Numbered from the stretch's first letter, positions 1 to 7,932 are shown. The stretch: 32,720 nucleotides of DNA from Candidatus Neomicrothrix sp. UBA2131 (GCA_002329075.1 DCXR01000008.1:1-32720), one strand, 5' to 3'. Translations and numbers: made by a program. Notes: a model not told the origin generated them from the sequence alone.

Positions 1-72
1 GTCGAGGTCGAAGACGCCACCGAAGAGGCCGATGACGGGCCTGACGACGACAGCGCCGAGGAGCGTGCCTGA
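1..72 (+). CDS. rplV: 50S ribosomal protein L22, C-terminal end (partial)
   Basis: Only the last 23 codons lie in the window, in the frame that begins at base 1 and ends with TGA at 70-72. The visible peptide is strongly acidic (about ten Asp/Glu among 23 residues) and contains no conserved L22 core. The assignment therefore rests on position: in S10-type operons rplV lies directly before rpsC. The stop codon overlaps the rpsC start (TGATG), as expected for translational coupling. An acidic tail on L22 is an extension beyond the usual core of about 110 residues. S19 or another upstream protein is a less likely alternative. Confidence 0.75.
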   Translation, partial: VEVEDATEEADDGPDDDSAEERA

Positions 73-1010
73 TGGGCCAGAAGGTCAACCCTTACGGCTT
101 CCGCCTGGGGATAACCACCGACTGGAAGTCACGGTGGTTCGCCACCCGGCAGGAGTACGCCGACAACATCATCGAGGACTGGAAGATCCGCGACTTCCTG
201 CGGACCGAACTCCCCCACGCAGCGATCAGCCGGATAGAGGTCGAGCGCACCCGCGATCGCCTGCGGATCGATGTGCACACTGCACGCCCGGGCATCGTGA
301 TCGGGCGCAAGGGCACCGAGGCCGACCGCCTGCGTGCCGGCCTGGGCAAGATCAGCGGCAACAACCGGGTGCAACTCAACATCCAGGAGATCAAGGAGCC
401 GGAACTCGACGCCGCCCTGATAGCCCAGGGCGTCGCAGACCAACTGTCCGGCCGGGTCGCCTTCCGGCGGGCCATGAAGCGTGCCATCCAGAACGCCCAG
501 AAGGCCGGTGCCCTCGGCATCCGGGTCCAGTGCTCGGGCCGCCTCGGTGGCTCCGAGATGGGCCGCACCGAGTGGTACCGCGAAGGACGGGTCCCGTTGC
601 ACACGCTGAGGGCCGACATCGACTACGGCTTCCGCGAGGCCGCCACCACCTACGGCCGCATCGGCGTGAAGGTCTGGATCTACAAGGGCGACATCCTCCC
701 CTACAAGAGCCAACTCGAGGACAAGATCACCCGGGAGGCCGCCATGGCCGTGGGCGAGACCTCGGGACAGACCAAGCCCCGCACCGTTGTCTCGTCTGCT
801 GCGGGCCGTCGTCGAAAGGTCGACGCCGAGACCGAGGTAGAGGCAGCACCTACCGAGCCAGAGACCGAGATCGAGGCTACGGAGCCGGCACCCCTCGTCA
901 AGGAGGGCGACGCCGAGTTCGAGAAGTTGCTTGCCGAGGAGGAGGCCATCGAGGCGTCCACCCGCGAGCACCACGAGACCCCGCACTTCCGCCCCGGAGA
1001 CGGTGACTGA
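72..1010 (+). CDS. rpsC: 30S ribosomal protein S3
   Basis: 312-residue S3, a small-subunit protein at the mRNA entry channel. The N-terminus MGQKVNPYGFRLG is the family signature. The type-2 KH RNA-binding domain follows, with its GRKG loop at residues 78-81. The C-terminal S3 domain (CSGRLGGSEMGR near 154-165, then YGRIGVKVWIYKG) ends near residue 210. The remaining roughly 100 residues are a low-complexity tail rich in Glu, Ala, Thr and Pro. Many bacterial S3 proteins are 210-275 residues, so this one is long. The ATG overlaps the preceding stop. Confidence 0.98.
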   Translation: MGQKVNPYGFRLGITTDWKSRWFATRQEYADNIIEDWKIRDFLRTELPHAAISRIEVERTRDRLRIDVHTARPGIVIGRKGTEADRLRAGLGKISGNNRVQLNIQEIKEPELDAALIAQGVADQLSGRVAFRRAMKRAIQNAQKAGALGIRVQCSGRLGGSEMGRTEWYREGRVPLHTLRADIDYGFREAATTYGRIGVKVWIYKGDILPYKSQLEDKITREAAMAVGETSGQTKPRTVVSSAAGRRRKVDAETEVEAAPTEPETEIEATEPAPLVKEGDAEFEKLLAEEEAIEASTREHHETPHFRPGDGD

Positions 1011-1012
1011 TC

Positions 1013-1429
1013 ATGTTGATGCCGAAGAAGACAGCACACCGCAAGCACCATCGTGGCCGGACGCGTGGCAACGCCAAGGGCCAGACGGACGTCGCCTTCG
1101 GTGAGTACGGGATCCAGGCGCTCGAACCGGGCTGGATCACCTCCCGCCAGATCGAGGCCGCCCGTATCGCCATGACACGCCACATCAAGCGCGGTGGCAA
1201 GGTCTGGATCAACATATTTCCGGACAAGCCCGTCACCGAGAAGCCTGCCGAAACCCGCATGGGCTCGGGCAAGGGCAACCCTGAGCACTGGGTCGCCGTC
1301 GTGAAGCCCGGACGCGTGCTGTTCGAGTTGTCCTATTCGGACCCCGAGGTGGCCCGCGCCGCCATCGACCGCGCCATCCAGAAACTGCCCATCAGGGCAC
1401 GCTTCATCGAACGTGAGGAGGGCTTCTGA
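1013..1429 (+). CDS. rplP: 50S ribosomal protein L16
   Basis: 138-residue L16, a large-subunit protein near the A-site tRNA elbow. The start MLMPKKTAHRKHHRGR matches the usual MLxPKxxKxRKxxRG opening, which fixes the ATG two bases after the rpsC stop. Internal family motifs include GLQALEPGW-like sequence (GIQALEPGW), ARIAMTRHIKRGGKVWI, the FPDKPVTEKPAETRMGSGKG loop, and AVVKPGRVLFEL. Length is typical (about 137-140). The final TGA overlaps the rpmC ATG. Confidence 0.98.
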   Translation: MLMPKKTAHRKHHRGRTRGNAKGQTDVAFGEYGIQALEPGWITSRQIEAARIAMTRHIKRGGKVWINIFPDKPVTEKPAETRMGSGKGNPEHWVAVVKPGRVLFELSYSDPEVARAAIDRAIQKLPIRARFIEREEGF

Positions 1430-1662
1430 TGGCCCGCAGGAAGGCATTGGCCGACCTCGGGGAGACCGACCTCCTCGAACGGCTCGGCGAGTCCAAGGAA
1501 GAACTGTTCAACCTGCGCTTCCAGTTGGTGACCGGCCAACTCGAGAACCACTCCCGCATCAGCCGGGTCAAGAAGGAGGTGGCCCGACTCCTCACCGAGT
1601 TGCGGGCCCGTGAGATCGACGCCGCGGAGCATGCTGCCGCGGCCGAGGAGGAGGCTGGCTGA
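1429..1662 (+). CDS. rpmC: 50S ribosomal protein L29
   Basis: 77-residue L29, a small helical protein at the polypeptide exit tunnel that contributes to the trigger factor and SRP docking area. The core KEELFNLRFQLVTGQL followed by ISRVKKEVARLLTELR is characteristic. A short Glu/Ala-rich tail extends the usual 60-70 residues. Both ends overlap neighbouring genes by one base (TGATG type), so it is probably translated by coupling with L16 and S17. Confidence 0.97.
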   Translation: MARRKALADLGETDLLERLGESKEELFNLRFQLVTGQLENHSRISRVKKEVARLLTELRAREIDAAEHAAAAEEEAG

Positions 1663-1955
1663 TGGCCGAAACAGACACCCAGGGTGCCTCACCGTCGGAT
1701 GCCCGACCCAACGCCCGCAAGGTGCGTGTAGGTCTGGTCATCTCCGACCGGCAGGACAAGACGGTGGTCGTCGAGGTCGTGGACCGCGTCCGCCACAGCC
1801 GCTACGACAAGATCGTGCAACGGAGCAAGAAGATCCACGTGCACGACGAAGCCAACGAACTGCGCATCGGCGACCGGGTCCGGGTCCAGGAGACGCGGCC
1901 GTTGTCGAAGCTCAAGCGTTGGCGAATCATCGAGATCCTCGAAAGGGCCAGATAA
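1662..1955 (+). CDS. rpsQ: 30S ribosomal protein S17
   Basis: 97-residue S17, a primary 16S rRNA-binding OB-fold protein. After an unconserved N-terminal stretch of about 20 residues comes the core: RKVRVGLVISDRQDKTVVV, then VVDRVRHSRYDKIVQRSKK, HVHDEANELRIGDRVRV, and TRPLSKLKRWRIIEIL. The start ATG overlaps the L29 stop. The stop TAA at 1953-1955 shares its last A with the rplN ATG. Confidence 0.97.
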   Translation: MAETDTQGASPSDARPNARKVRVGLVISDRQDKTVVVEVVDRVRHSRYDKIVQRSKKIHVHDEANELRIGDRVRVQETRPLSKLKRWRIIEILERAR

Positions 1956-2323
1956 TGATCCAGCAGGAGACCCGACTCCGGGTGGCCGACAACTCGGGAG
2001 CGCGCGAGGTGCTGTGCATCAAGGTCCTCGGCGGCTCGAAGCGCCGGTACGCCTCGATCGGCGACGTCTTCACGGCCACCGTCAAGGAGGCCATTCCCGG
2101 CGCCGCCGTCAAGAAGGGCGAGGTCGTCAGGTGCGTGGTCGTCCGTACGAAGAAGGAACGACGTCGGCCCGACGGGTCGTACATCCGCTTCGACGAAAAC
2201 GCTGCGGTCCTCATCAACGAGCAGATGCAACCACGTGGTACCCGCATCTTCGGTCCGGTCGGCCGGGAACTCCGGGACAAGAAGTTCATGCGGATCGTCT
2301 CGCTGGCGCCGGAGGTGCTCTGA
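1955..2323 (+). CDS. rplN: 50S ribosomal protein L14
   Basis: 122 residues, exactly the standard L14 length. It opens with MIQQETRLRVADNSGAR, the canonical L14 N-terminus, which decides the start at 1955 even though the open frame continues far upstream. Further motifs are CIKVLGGSKRRYASIGD, VVVRTKKERRRPDGSYIRFD and ending GPVGRELRDKKFMRIVSLAPEVL-like sequence. L14 binds 23S rRNA at the subunit interface. Its ATG overlaps the S17 stop by one base. Confidence 0.98.
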   Translation: MIQQETRLRVADNSGAREVLCIKVLGGSKRRYASIGDVFTATVKEAIPGAAVKKGEVVRCVVVRTKKERRRPDGSYIRFDENAAVLINEQMQPRGTRIFGPVGRELRDKKFMRIVSLAPEVL

Positions 2324-2324
2324 C

Positions 2325-2639
2325 ATGAAGATCCACAAGGGAGACAAGGTCCGGGTGCTGACCGGCAAGGACCGCGGCAAGGAGGGCGTCGTGAGCCGTG
2401 CCCTGCCAGCCGACGACAAGGTGATCATCGAGGGCGTCAACCTGGCCAAGCGCCACCAGAAGCCCACCAAGGCCACCATGCAGGGCGGCATCATCGACAA
2501 GGCCATGCCGATCCACGTCTCGAACGTCGCGGTCCTGAGCCCTGCCGACAACAAGCCGACCCGCGTCGGATACCGACTCACCGACGACGGCACCAAGGTG
2601 CGGGTCTGCGGGCGAACGGGGGTGGACCTCGATGGCTGA
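2325..2639 (+). CDS. rplX: 50S ribosomal protein L24
   Basis: 104-residue L24, an assembly-initiating 23S rRNA-binding protein with a KOW motif. The KOW region is at the N-terminus (MKIHKGDKVRVLTGKDRGKEG). Next come VIIEGVNLAKRHQKP and the conserved IHVSNVAVLSP segment. Length is typical (about 100-105). The gene starts one base after the L14 stop. Its last 8 bases overlap the start of rplE. Confidence 0.97.
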   Translation: MKIHKGDKVRVLTGKDRGKEGVVSRALPADDKVIIEGVNLAKRHQKPTKATMQGGIIDKAMPIHVSNVAVLSPADNKPTRVGYRLTDDGTKVRVCGRTGVDLDG

Positions 2640-3201
2640 GGCACTGAGCACAGCGGTTCGCCTCGGCGACCGCTACCGCACCGAGATCAGGCCGGCGCTC
2701 CAGGAGCAGTTGGGCCTGGTGAACGTCATGCAGGTTCCGGAGCTCGTGAAGATCGTCGTCAACATGGGCGTCGGGCTCGCAGCCCAGCAGGCCAAGCAAC
2801 TCGACGGCGCCATCGCCGACCTCGAGACGATCACCGGCCAGAAGCCGAAGGTCACGCGGGCCAAGAAGTCGATCTCCAACTTCAAACTCCGTGAGGGCCA
2901 GGCGATCGGAGCCATGGTGACCATGCGCGGCGCCAGGATGTACGAGTTCCTGGACCGCCTGATGAACCTGGCGATCCCGAGGATCCGCGACTTTCGCGGA
3001 CTCAACCACCGGTCGTTCGACGGCCGGGGCAACTACACGTTCGGCGTGACCGAGCAGTTGATCTTTCCGGAGATCGACTACGACACGGTGGACGCTACCC
3101 GTGGCATGGACATCACGATCGTGACGTCCGCCGACTCGGACGAGGGTGGCCGCGCCCTCCTCGATGCCCTCGGGTTCCCGTTCCGACGAGAGGTGAGGTA
3201 A
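2632..3201 (+). CDS. rplE: 50S ribosomal protein L5
   Basis: 189-residue L5, which binds 5S rRNA and contacts P-site tRNA in the central protuberance. Recognisable segments are the NVMQVPELVKIVVNMGVG stretch, GQKPKVTRAKKSISNFKLREG, VTMRGARMYEFLDRL, AIPRIRDFRGLNHRSFDGRG, and NYTFGVTEQLIFPEID near the C-terminus. The eight-residue lead before RLGDRYRTE is unconserved. The ATG at 2632 lies inside the end of rplX. Confidence 0.98.
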   Translation: MAEALSTAVRLGDRYRTEIRPALQEQLGLVNVMQVPELVKIVVNMGVGLAAQQAKQLDGAIADLETITGQKPKVTRAKKSISNFKLREGQAIGAMVTMRGARMYEFLDRLMNLAIPRIRDFRGLNHRSFDGRGNYTFGVTEQLIFPEIDYDTVDATRGMDITIVTSADSDEGGRALLDALGFPFRREVR

Positions 3202-3386
3202 TGGCGAAGAAGGCACTCGTCAACAAGCAGCAGAAGACGCCCAAGTTCAAGGTGCGCGCCTACACGCGTTGTCGCCGCTGTGGCCGGCCACGGTCTGTGT
3301 ACCGGGCGTTCAACCTGTGTCGGGTCTGCCTCCGGACGATGGTCCATGCCGGAGAGATCCCCGGCATGGTGAAGTCGAGCTGGTGA
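3201..3386 (+). CDS. rpsN: 30S ribosomal protein S14, zinc-binding type Z
   Basis: 61-residue short (type Z) S14 that binds 16S rRNA in the 30S head. It has an intact zinc ribbon: Cys24-x2-Cys27 and Cys40-x2-Cys43. The C-terminus RTMVHAGEIPGMVKSSW is typical of zinc-type S14. The ATG overlaps the last base of the L5 stop (TAATG). No zinc-independent paralogue is present in this window. Confidence 0.98.
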   Translation: MAKKALVNKQQKTPKFKVRAYTRCRRCGRPRSVYRAFNLCRVCLRTMVHAGEIPGMVKSSW

Positions 3387-3399
3387 GAGGAGCGACGAC

Positions 3400-3804
3400 A
3401 TGACGATGACCGACCCCATGGCCGACATGCTGACGCGCCTGCGCAACGCCAACCATGCAATGCACGACGGCGTGTCGATGCCGTCGTCGAAGCAGAAGGT
3501 GGCCCTCGCCGACGTCTTGAAGTCCGAGGGCTACATCACCGACTACACGGTGGACGAGGCCCGACAAGGCCCCGGCAAGGAACTCACGATCCAGCTCAAG
3601 TACTCCTCTGAGCGCGAGCGTGTGATCAGCGGCCTCCAGCGTGTGTCCAAGCCCGGCCTGCGCGTCTATCGAAAGTACGGCACGATCCCCCGTGTCCAGG
3701 GAGGCCTCGGCGTAGCCGTGGTCAGCACCAGCCGGGGCCTTATGAGCGACCGAGAGGCTCGCCGCCGAAGGATCGGCGGAGAGATCCTCTGTTTCGTCTG
3801 GTAG
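3400..3804 (+). CDS. rpsH: 30S ribosomal protein S8
   Basis: 134-residue S8, a primary binder of the 16S rRNA central domain and, in model bacteria, the translational repressor of the spc operon. The N-terminus MTMTDPMADMLTRLRNA is canonical. The second domain carries KPGLRVYRKYGTIPRV, GLGVAVVSTSRGLMSD and ends GGEILCFVW, as S8 proteins do. A purine-rich GAGAGGAGCGA stretch just upstream serves as ribosome binding site. Confidence 0.98.
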   Translation: MTMTDPMADMLTRLRNANHAMHDGVSMPSSKQKVALADVLKSEGYITDYTVDEARQGPGKELTIQLKYSSERERVISGLQRVSKPGLRVYRKYGTIPRVQGGLGVAVVSTSRGLMSDREARRRRIGGEILCFVW

Positions 3805-3816
3805 GAGAGGCTCGAC

Positions 3817-4356
3817 ATGTCACGCATCGGCAAGTCCCCGATCACGGTGCCCTCGGGCGTCGAGGTGACCATCGCTGACCAGCACGTGGTCGTGAAGGGC
3901 CCCAGGGGCTCGCTCGACCTCGACGTGGTCGACGACATCACCGTCCGACAGGAGGGCGACCTCCTGCACGTCGAGCGTCCCGACGACGAACGCCGGAACC
4001 GTGCAATGCACGGCCTCACCCGCTCGCTCGTGAACAACATGGTCGTCGGCGTCTCCGAGGGATTCAAGAAGGAACTCCAGATCATCGGTGTCGGCTACCG
4101 CGCACTGGCCAAGGGCGACAGCGCCCTGGAACTCCAACTCGGCTACAGCCATTCGATCAACGTCAAGGCCCCCGACGGCATCACCTTCGACGTCCCGGAG
4201 CCCACGCACATCATCGTCTCCGGCGCCGACAAGCAGGCCGTCGGCCAGATGGCCGCAGAGATCCGTTCGCTCCGCAAGCCTGAGCCGTACAAGGGCAAGG
4301 GTGTGAGGTACGTCGGCGAACACGTGGCCCGCAAGGCCGGAAAGGCGGCCAAATGA
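3817..4356 (+). CDS. rplF: 50S ribosomal protein L6
   Basis: 179-residue L6, a two-domain 23S rRNA-binding protein near the factor-binding site. The start MSRIGKSPITVPSGVEV is family-typical. Also visible are VKGPRGSLDLD, RAMHGLTRSLVNNMVVGV, KKELQIIGVGYRA, and the C-terminal KPEPYKGKGVRYVGEHV that contacts rRNA. The last four bases (ATGA) overlap the rplR start. GGAGAGG eight bases upstream serves as the ribosome binding site. Confidence 0.98.
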   Translation: MSRIGKSPITVPSGVEVTIADQHVVVKGPRGSLDLDVVDDITVRQEGDLLHVERPDDERRNRAMHGLTRSLVNNMVVGVSEGFKKELQIIGVGYRALAKGDSALELQLGYSHSINVKAPDGITFDVPEPTHIIVSGADKQAVGQMAAEIRSLRKPEPYKGKGVRYVGEHVARKAGKAAK

Positions 4357-4715
4357 GTGCCAAGACCTTCGATCGGCGGGGTGCACGCCACCGCCGCCAC
4401 CGTCGGGTCCGTCGCCGGGTGCAGGGCACCTCGCAACGCCCACGACTGTCCGTGTTCCGGTCGGCCAGGCACATCTCCGTCCAGGTCATCGACGACGCCA
4501 CCGGGAACACGCTGGTGTCGGCAACGACGCTGCAGGCCGGTGTGGCCGATGGGCTCACAGGCGTGGCGGCGGCCACCGAGGTGGGTCGAACCGTGGCCGA
4601 GCGTGCCAGGGCTGCCGGGATCGATGCCGTCGTGTTCGACCGCGGCGGCTACCTCTACCACGGACGGGTGGCAGCACTTGCCGACGCCGCCCGTGACGCC
4701 GGACTGGAGTTCTAG
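4353..4715 (+). CDS. rplR: 50S ribosomal protein L18
   Basis: 120-residue L18, a 5S rRNA-binding protein of the central protuberance. The N-terminal 25 residues are very Arg/His-rich (RRGARHRRHRRVRRRV), as expected for its RNA-binding tail. The core follows: RPRLSVFRSARHISVQVIDD, then the Ala-rich GRTVAERARAAGIDAVVFDRGG and YHGRVAALADAARDAGLEF. It overlaps rplF through ATGA and its TAG stop shares a base with the GTG start of rpsE. Confidence 0.98.
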   Translation: MSAKTFDRRGARHRRHRRVRRRVQGTSQRPRLSVFRSARHISVQVIDDATGNTLVSATTLQAGVADGLTGVAAATEVGRTVAERARAAGIDAVVFDRGGYLYHGRVAALADAARDAGLEF

Positions 4716-5299
4716 TGGCACCACGAAACACCATCGACGAGGCCCAACTGCGGGAATCCCGGGTCATCCACATCAACCGGGTCGCCAAGGTCGTCAAGGG
4801 CGGCCGGCGCTTCTCCTTCACCGCCCTGGTGGTGGTCGGCGACGGCGCGGGTCGCGTCGGCCTCGGGTACGGCAAGGCCAAGGAGGTGCCCCTCGCCATC
4901 CAGAAGGGCACCGAGGAAGCAAAGCGCAACCTGTTCTCCGTGGCGCTGACAGGATCCACCATCGTCCACCCGGTGATGGGCGAGAACGGTGCCGGCCGCG
5001 TGCTGCTCAAGCCTGCCGCGCCCGGTACCGGCGTGATCGCCGGAGGCGCCGCCCGGGCCATCCTCGAGGAGGCCGGCATCCACGACGTGCTCTGCAAGTC
5101 GATGGGCTCGCACAACCACATCAACGTGGCACGCGCGACCATCAACGGACTCAAGTCGGTGCGCCGGCCGGACGACGTCGCCCGACTGCGTGGCCTCGAC
5201 CCCGAGGAGTTCGTCCCCGCCCCGATGCTCGAGGCATACCGCCGCAGCGAAGCCGAGATCTCCGGCGCTCCCGCTGAACCCGAAGGGAGCGAGGGCTGA
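4715..5299 (+). CDS. rpsE: 30S ribosomal protein S5
   Basis: 194-residue S5, involved in decoding fidelity and the mRNA channel. It starts at GTG, which overlaps the L18 stop. The double-stranded-RNA-binding domain begins at VIHINRVAKVVKGGRRFSF. It is followed by VVGDGAGRVGLGYGKAKEVP, then the second domain GRVLLKPAAPGTGVIAGGAA and GSHNHINVARATINGL. The acidic C-terminal 35 residues are variable in the family. Confidence 0.98.
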   Translation: MAPRNTIDEAQLRESRVIHINRVAKVVKGGRRFSFTALVVVGDGAGRVGLGYGKAKEVPLAIQKGTEEAKRNLFSVALTGSTIVHPVMGENGAGRVLLKPAAPGTGVIAGGAARAILEEAGIHDVLCKSMGSHNHINVARATINGLKSVRRPDDVARLRGLDPEEFVPAPMLEAYRRSEAEISGAPAEPEGSEG

Positions 5300-5301
5300 C
5301 C

Positions 5302-5496
5302 ATGGCGACCAGCGACAGGCAACTAAGGGTGACCCAGATCCGTTCGGCCATCGGCACCAAGCCCAAGCAGCGCGGCACCCTCCGCGCCCTGGGCCTGGGC
5401 AGGATCGGCCGCTCCAACACCCTGCCCGACCGGGGCGAGATCCGGGGCATGATCGCCCGGGTTCCGCACCTGGTCGAGGTCGAGGAGGTCGTCTGA
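5302..5496 (+). CDS. rpmD: 50S ribosomal protein L30
   Basis: 64-residue L30, a small large-subunit protein present in most but not all bacteria. It has the usual features: LRVTQIRSAIGTKPKQRGTL, then LGLGRIGRSNTLPD and a final RGMIARVPHLVEVEEV. Length matches the family (about 60). It lies two bases after rpsE and one base before rplO, the standard spc-operon position. Confidence 0.97.
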   Translation: MATSDRQLRVTQIRSAIGTKPKQRGTLRALGLGRIGRSNTLPDRGEIRGMIARVPHLVEVEEVV

Positions 5497-5497
5497 C

Positions 5498-5983
5498 ATG
5501 AAGGTCCATGACCTGACACCACCACCCGGTTCCAGGAAGCGGGCCAAGCGCGTCGCCCGCGGCATCGGCGGCAAGGGCGGCAAGACCGCAGGCCGCGGAA
5601 TGAAGGGACAGCGCTACCGGTCCAAGGTGCGCGTCGGCTTCGAGGGCGGCCAGATGCCGTTGCACCAGCGGGTGCCGAAGTTGCGCGGCTTCAAGAACCC
5701 GTTCCGCATCGAGTACCAGGCCGTCAACCTCGACACCATCGAGGCCTCGGGCCTCGACGAGGTCACACCGGCAACCCTGCTCGAGTTGGGCCTCGTCGGC
5801 AAGAAGTCACTGGTCAAGGTGCTGGCGCGGGGCGAGATCACGCGTGCCGTCACCGTCCACGTACACGCCTGTTCGGCGTCGGCCGAGGCTGCCATCACGG
5901 CGGCTGGTGGCAAGGTCGAGCGCCTGCCCCTGCCGTTCGCTGTGCGTCCGCCGGCCAGCGGCAACGCACTCATGAACCGATGA
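5498..5983 (+). CDS. rplO: 50S ribosomal protein L15
   Basis: 161-residue L15, a late-assembly 23S rRNA-binding protein. The glycine/lysine-rich N-terminal arm is present (MKVHDLTPPPGSRKRAKRV, then GKGGKTAGRGMKGQRYRS). It is followed by GFEGGQMPLHQRVPKLRGF and the globular domain (VNLDTIEA...EVTPATLLELGLV). The end of the reading frame is slightly longer than usual. A perfect short inverted repeat follows directly after the stop. Confidence 0.98.
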   Translation: MKVHDLTPPPGSRKRAKRVARGIGGKGGKTAGRGMKGQRYRSKVRVGFEGGQMPLHQRVPKLRGFKNPFRIEYQAVNLDTIEASGLDEVTPATLLELGLVGKKSLVKVLARGEITRAVTVHVHACSASAEAAITAAGGKVERLPLPFAVRPPASGNALMNR

Positions 5984-5999
5984 CGTCGACCGTTCGACG
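5984..5999 (+). other. Short hairpin between rplO and secY
   Basis: Perfect inverted repeat CGTCGA-CCGT-TCGACG with a 6-base stem and 4-base loop, placed immediately after the rplO stop and 18 bases before the secY start. No T-run follows, so it is not a conventional intrinsic terminator. It could mark an mRNA processing or stability element between the ribosomal genes and secY, but a chance palindrome is also possible at this GC content. Confidence 0.35.
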
Positions 6000-6017
6000 C
6001 ACCTAGAGGGGACCGCC

Positions 6018-7340
6018 GTGCTTGTCAGCATGCTGAACATGTTCCGGGTCCACGACCTGCGGAAGCGAATCCTGTTCACGTTGTTCATGATCCTGCTGTA
6101 CCGCATCGGTGCCTTCATCCCGGCGCCCGGGATCGACGTCGAGCAGGTCCAGTTGCTGCGGGACCGCGCCAGCCAGGGCGGTGTTCTGGCATTCCTCCAA
6201 CTCTTCTCCGGCGGTTCGCTGACGACGTTCGCCGTGTTCGCCCTCGGCGTCATGCCGTACATCACGGCCTCGATCATCATGCAGGTACTCGGCGTCGTCG
6301 TGCCGCGCATCGAGCAGTGGCAGCAGCAGGGCGCCGTCGGTCAGCGCAAGATCACGCAGTGGACCCGCTACCTCACGGTGGTCATCGCTGTCATCCAGGC
6401 CACCAGCTTCGCCTTCCTGTTCAACAGCGGCGGCAACTCGATCAGTGGCCAGTCCGGCGCAAACCTGTTGCCGCGGTTCCACATCGGAACCGTCAGCCTG
6501 GTGGTCCTGACCCTCGCCGCCGGCACGGCGCTGCTCATGTGGATGGGCGAGTTGATAACCCAGAAGGGAATCGGCAACGGCATGTCGCTGATCATCATGA
6601 TCTCGGTGCTCAGCGGCTTCCCCGCCCAGGGGTCGGTCATCCAGTCCGAGAACGGCCCGACGACCCTGCTCGTGGTGCTTGTGGTGCTGATCGCCGTGAT
6701 CGGCGCCATCGTCTTCGTGGAACAGGGCCAACGGCGCATTCCGGTGCAGTTCGCCAAGCGGGTGGTGGGCCGCCGAATGTACGGCGGCCAGAACACCTAC
6801 ATTCCGCTGAAGGTCAACCAGTCCGGTGTGATTCCGATCATCTTCGCCACGTCGGTGCTCTACCTGCCTGTCCTGCTCGCCGCGGCGTTGCCGTGGGACG
6901 GCTTCCGGAACTGGGTCGACAACAACCTGGCCCAGCCGAACAACGTCTTCTACTTCACCTTCACCGGCGTGCTGGTCGTCGGCTTCGCCTACTTCTACAC
7001 GGCGATCACCTTCGATCCCGTCAAGCAGGCCGACCAGATTCGCAAGCAGGGCGGCTTTGTCCCGGGCATCCGACCGGGCCACCAGACCGAGCGGTACCTG
7101 GCCAGGATCCTCTCCCGCATCACATTGCCGGGAGCGCTCTTCCTCGCTGCGGTGGCGCTGGTCCCGTCGATCCTCGTCAACGTGTTCCTCGACACGCAGG
7201 CAGGCGTCGGGAGTTCCGGTGCTGCCGGCTTCGGCTTCATCGGCATCTCGGTCCTCATCGCCTCCGGTGTGTCGCTCGAGACCATGAAGCAGATCGACTC
7301 GCAGTTGACCATGCGCAACTACGAGGGTTTCCTCAAGTAG
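6018..7340 (+). CDS. secY: Preprotein translocase subunit SecY
   Basis: 440-residue inner-membrane channel subunit of the SecYEG translocon. Ten hydrophobic segments are expected, and the alternating hydrophobic pattern is clear throughout. Family motifs include LFMILLYRIGAFIPAPG (TM1), FALGVMPYITASIIMQVL (TM2), GIGNGMSLIIMISVLSG, the cytoplasmic RRIPVQFAKRVVGRRMYGGQ loop, PLKVNQSGVIPIIFA, and a final MRNYEGFLK. I chose the GTG start because AGAGGGGA (6005-6012) sits five bases upstream. In-frame ATGs at 6030 and 6039 are alternatives. Confidence 0.97.
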   Translation: MLVSMLNMFRVHDLRKRILFTLFMILLYRIGAFIPAPGIDVEQVQLLRDRASQGGVLAFLQLFSGGSLTTFAVFALGVMPYITASIIMQVLGVVVPRIEQWQQQGAVGQRKITQWTRYLTVVIAVIQATSFAFLFNSGGNSISGQSGANLLPRFHIGTVSLVVLTLAAGTALLMWMGELITQKGIGNGMSLIIMISVLSGFPAQGSVIQSENGPTTLLVVLVVLIAVIGAIVFVEQGQRRIPVQFAKRVVGRRMYGGQNTYIPLKVNQSGVIPIIFATSVLYLPVLLAAALPWDGFRNWVDNNLAQPNNVFYFTFTGVLVVGFAYFYTAITFDPVKQADQIRKQGGFVPGIRPGHQTERYLARILSRITLPGALFLAAVALVPSILVNVFLDTQAGVGSSGAAGFGFIGISVLIASGVSLETMKQIDSQLTMRNYEGFLK

Positions 7341-7347
7341 CGCCCGG

Positions 7348-7932
7348 GTGCCGAAGACGACCACCGTGGAACCCGTCCGCCTCGTCATCCTCGGCCGTCA
7401 GGGCTCAGGCAAGGGCACACAGTGCATGCGCCTGGTCGAGGCCCTGGGACCGGTACACATCTCCACCGGCGACATGCTTCGCGCCGCGGCCGCCGAGGGC
7501 ACCGACCTTGGCCTGCGGGCGAAAGCCCTGATGGATGCAGGTGACCTGGTCCCCGACGACGTGATGATCGGGATCGTCTCCGAACGGTTGGCCAAGCCCG
7601 ACGTGGTCGAACACGGGTTCCTCCTGGACGGCTTTCCGCGCACGCCGGCCCAGGCCGCGGCGCTCGAGGAGATCCTCGGCGGTACCGACAGCGTCCGCGC
7701 GGTCAACATCGAGGTCCCTGCCGACGAGGCCACCGAACGGATGCTCCACCGCGGTCGACCCGACGACACGGAGGAGGCGATCCGACGCCGCCTCGACCTG
7801 TACGAATCCTCGACGGCGCCGCTGCTCGCCTGGTTCGGGGAACACGGCCTGCTTTCCGTCGTCGACGGCCTGGGGAGCGAGGACGAGGTCTTCGAGCGCC
7901 TCCGCGCTGCGATCGAGGGAGCACCGGCATGA
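7348..7932 (+). CDS. adk: Adenylate kinase, short-LID form
   Basis: 194-residue cytosolic enzyme for ATP + AMP = 2 ADP. The P-loop GRQGSGKGT is at residues 16-24 with Lys22. The AMP-binding region follows (STGDMLRAA) and then the conserved FLLDGFPRTPAQA. The LID is short (RGRPDDT) with no zinc cysteines, the usual form in Actinobacteria. The start GTG at 7348 lies seven bases after secY. A second in-frame GTG at 7366 would remove six unconserved residues and is also possible. secY-adk is a standard pairing. Confidence 0.96.
   Translation: MPKTTTVEPVRLVILGRQGSGKGTQCMRLVEALGPVHISTGDMLRAAAAEGTDLGLRAKALMDAGDLVPDDVMIGIVSERLAKPDVVEHGFLLDGFPRTPAQAAALEEILGGTDSVRAVNIEVPADEATERMLHRGRPDDTEEAIRRRLDLYESSTAPLLAWFGEHGLLSVVDGLGSEDEVFERLRAAIEGAPA

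Noticed and set aside
6003..7388. 461-residue minus-strand frame opposite secY
   Set aside because: Highly charged Asp/His/Arg-rich sequence produced by reading a membrane protein gene backwards; no start signals.
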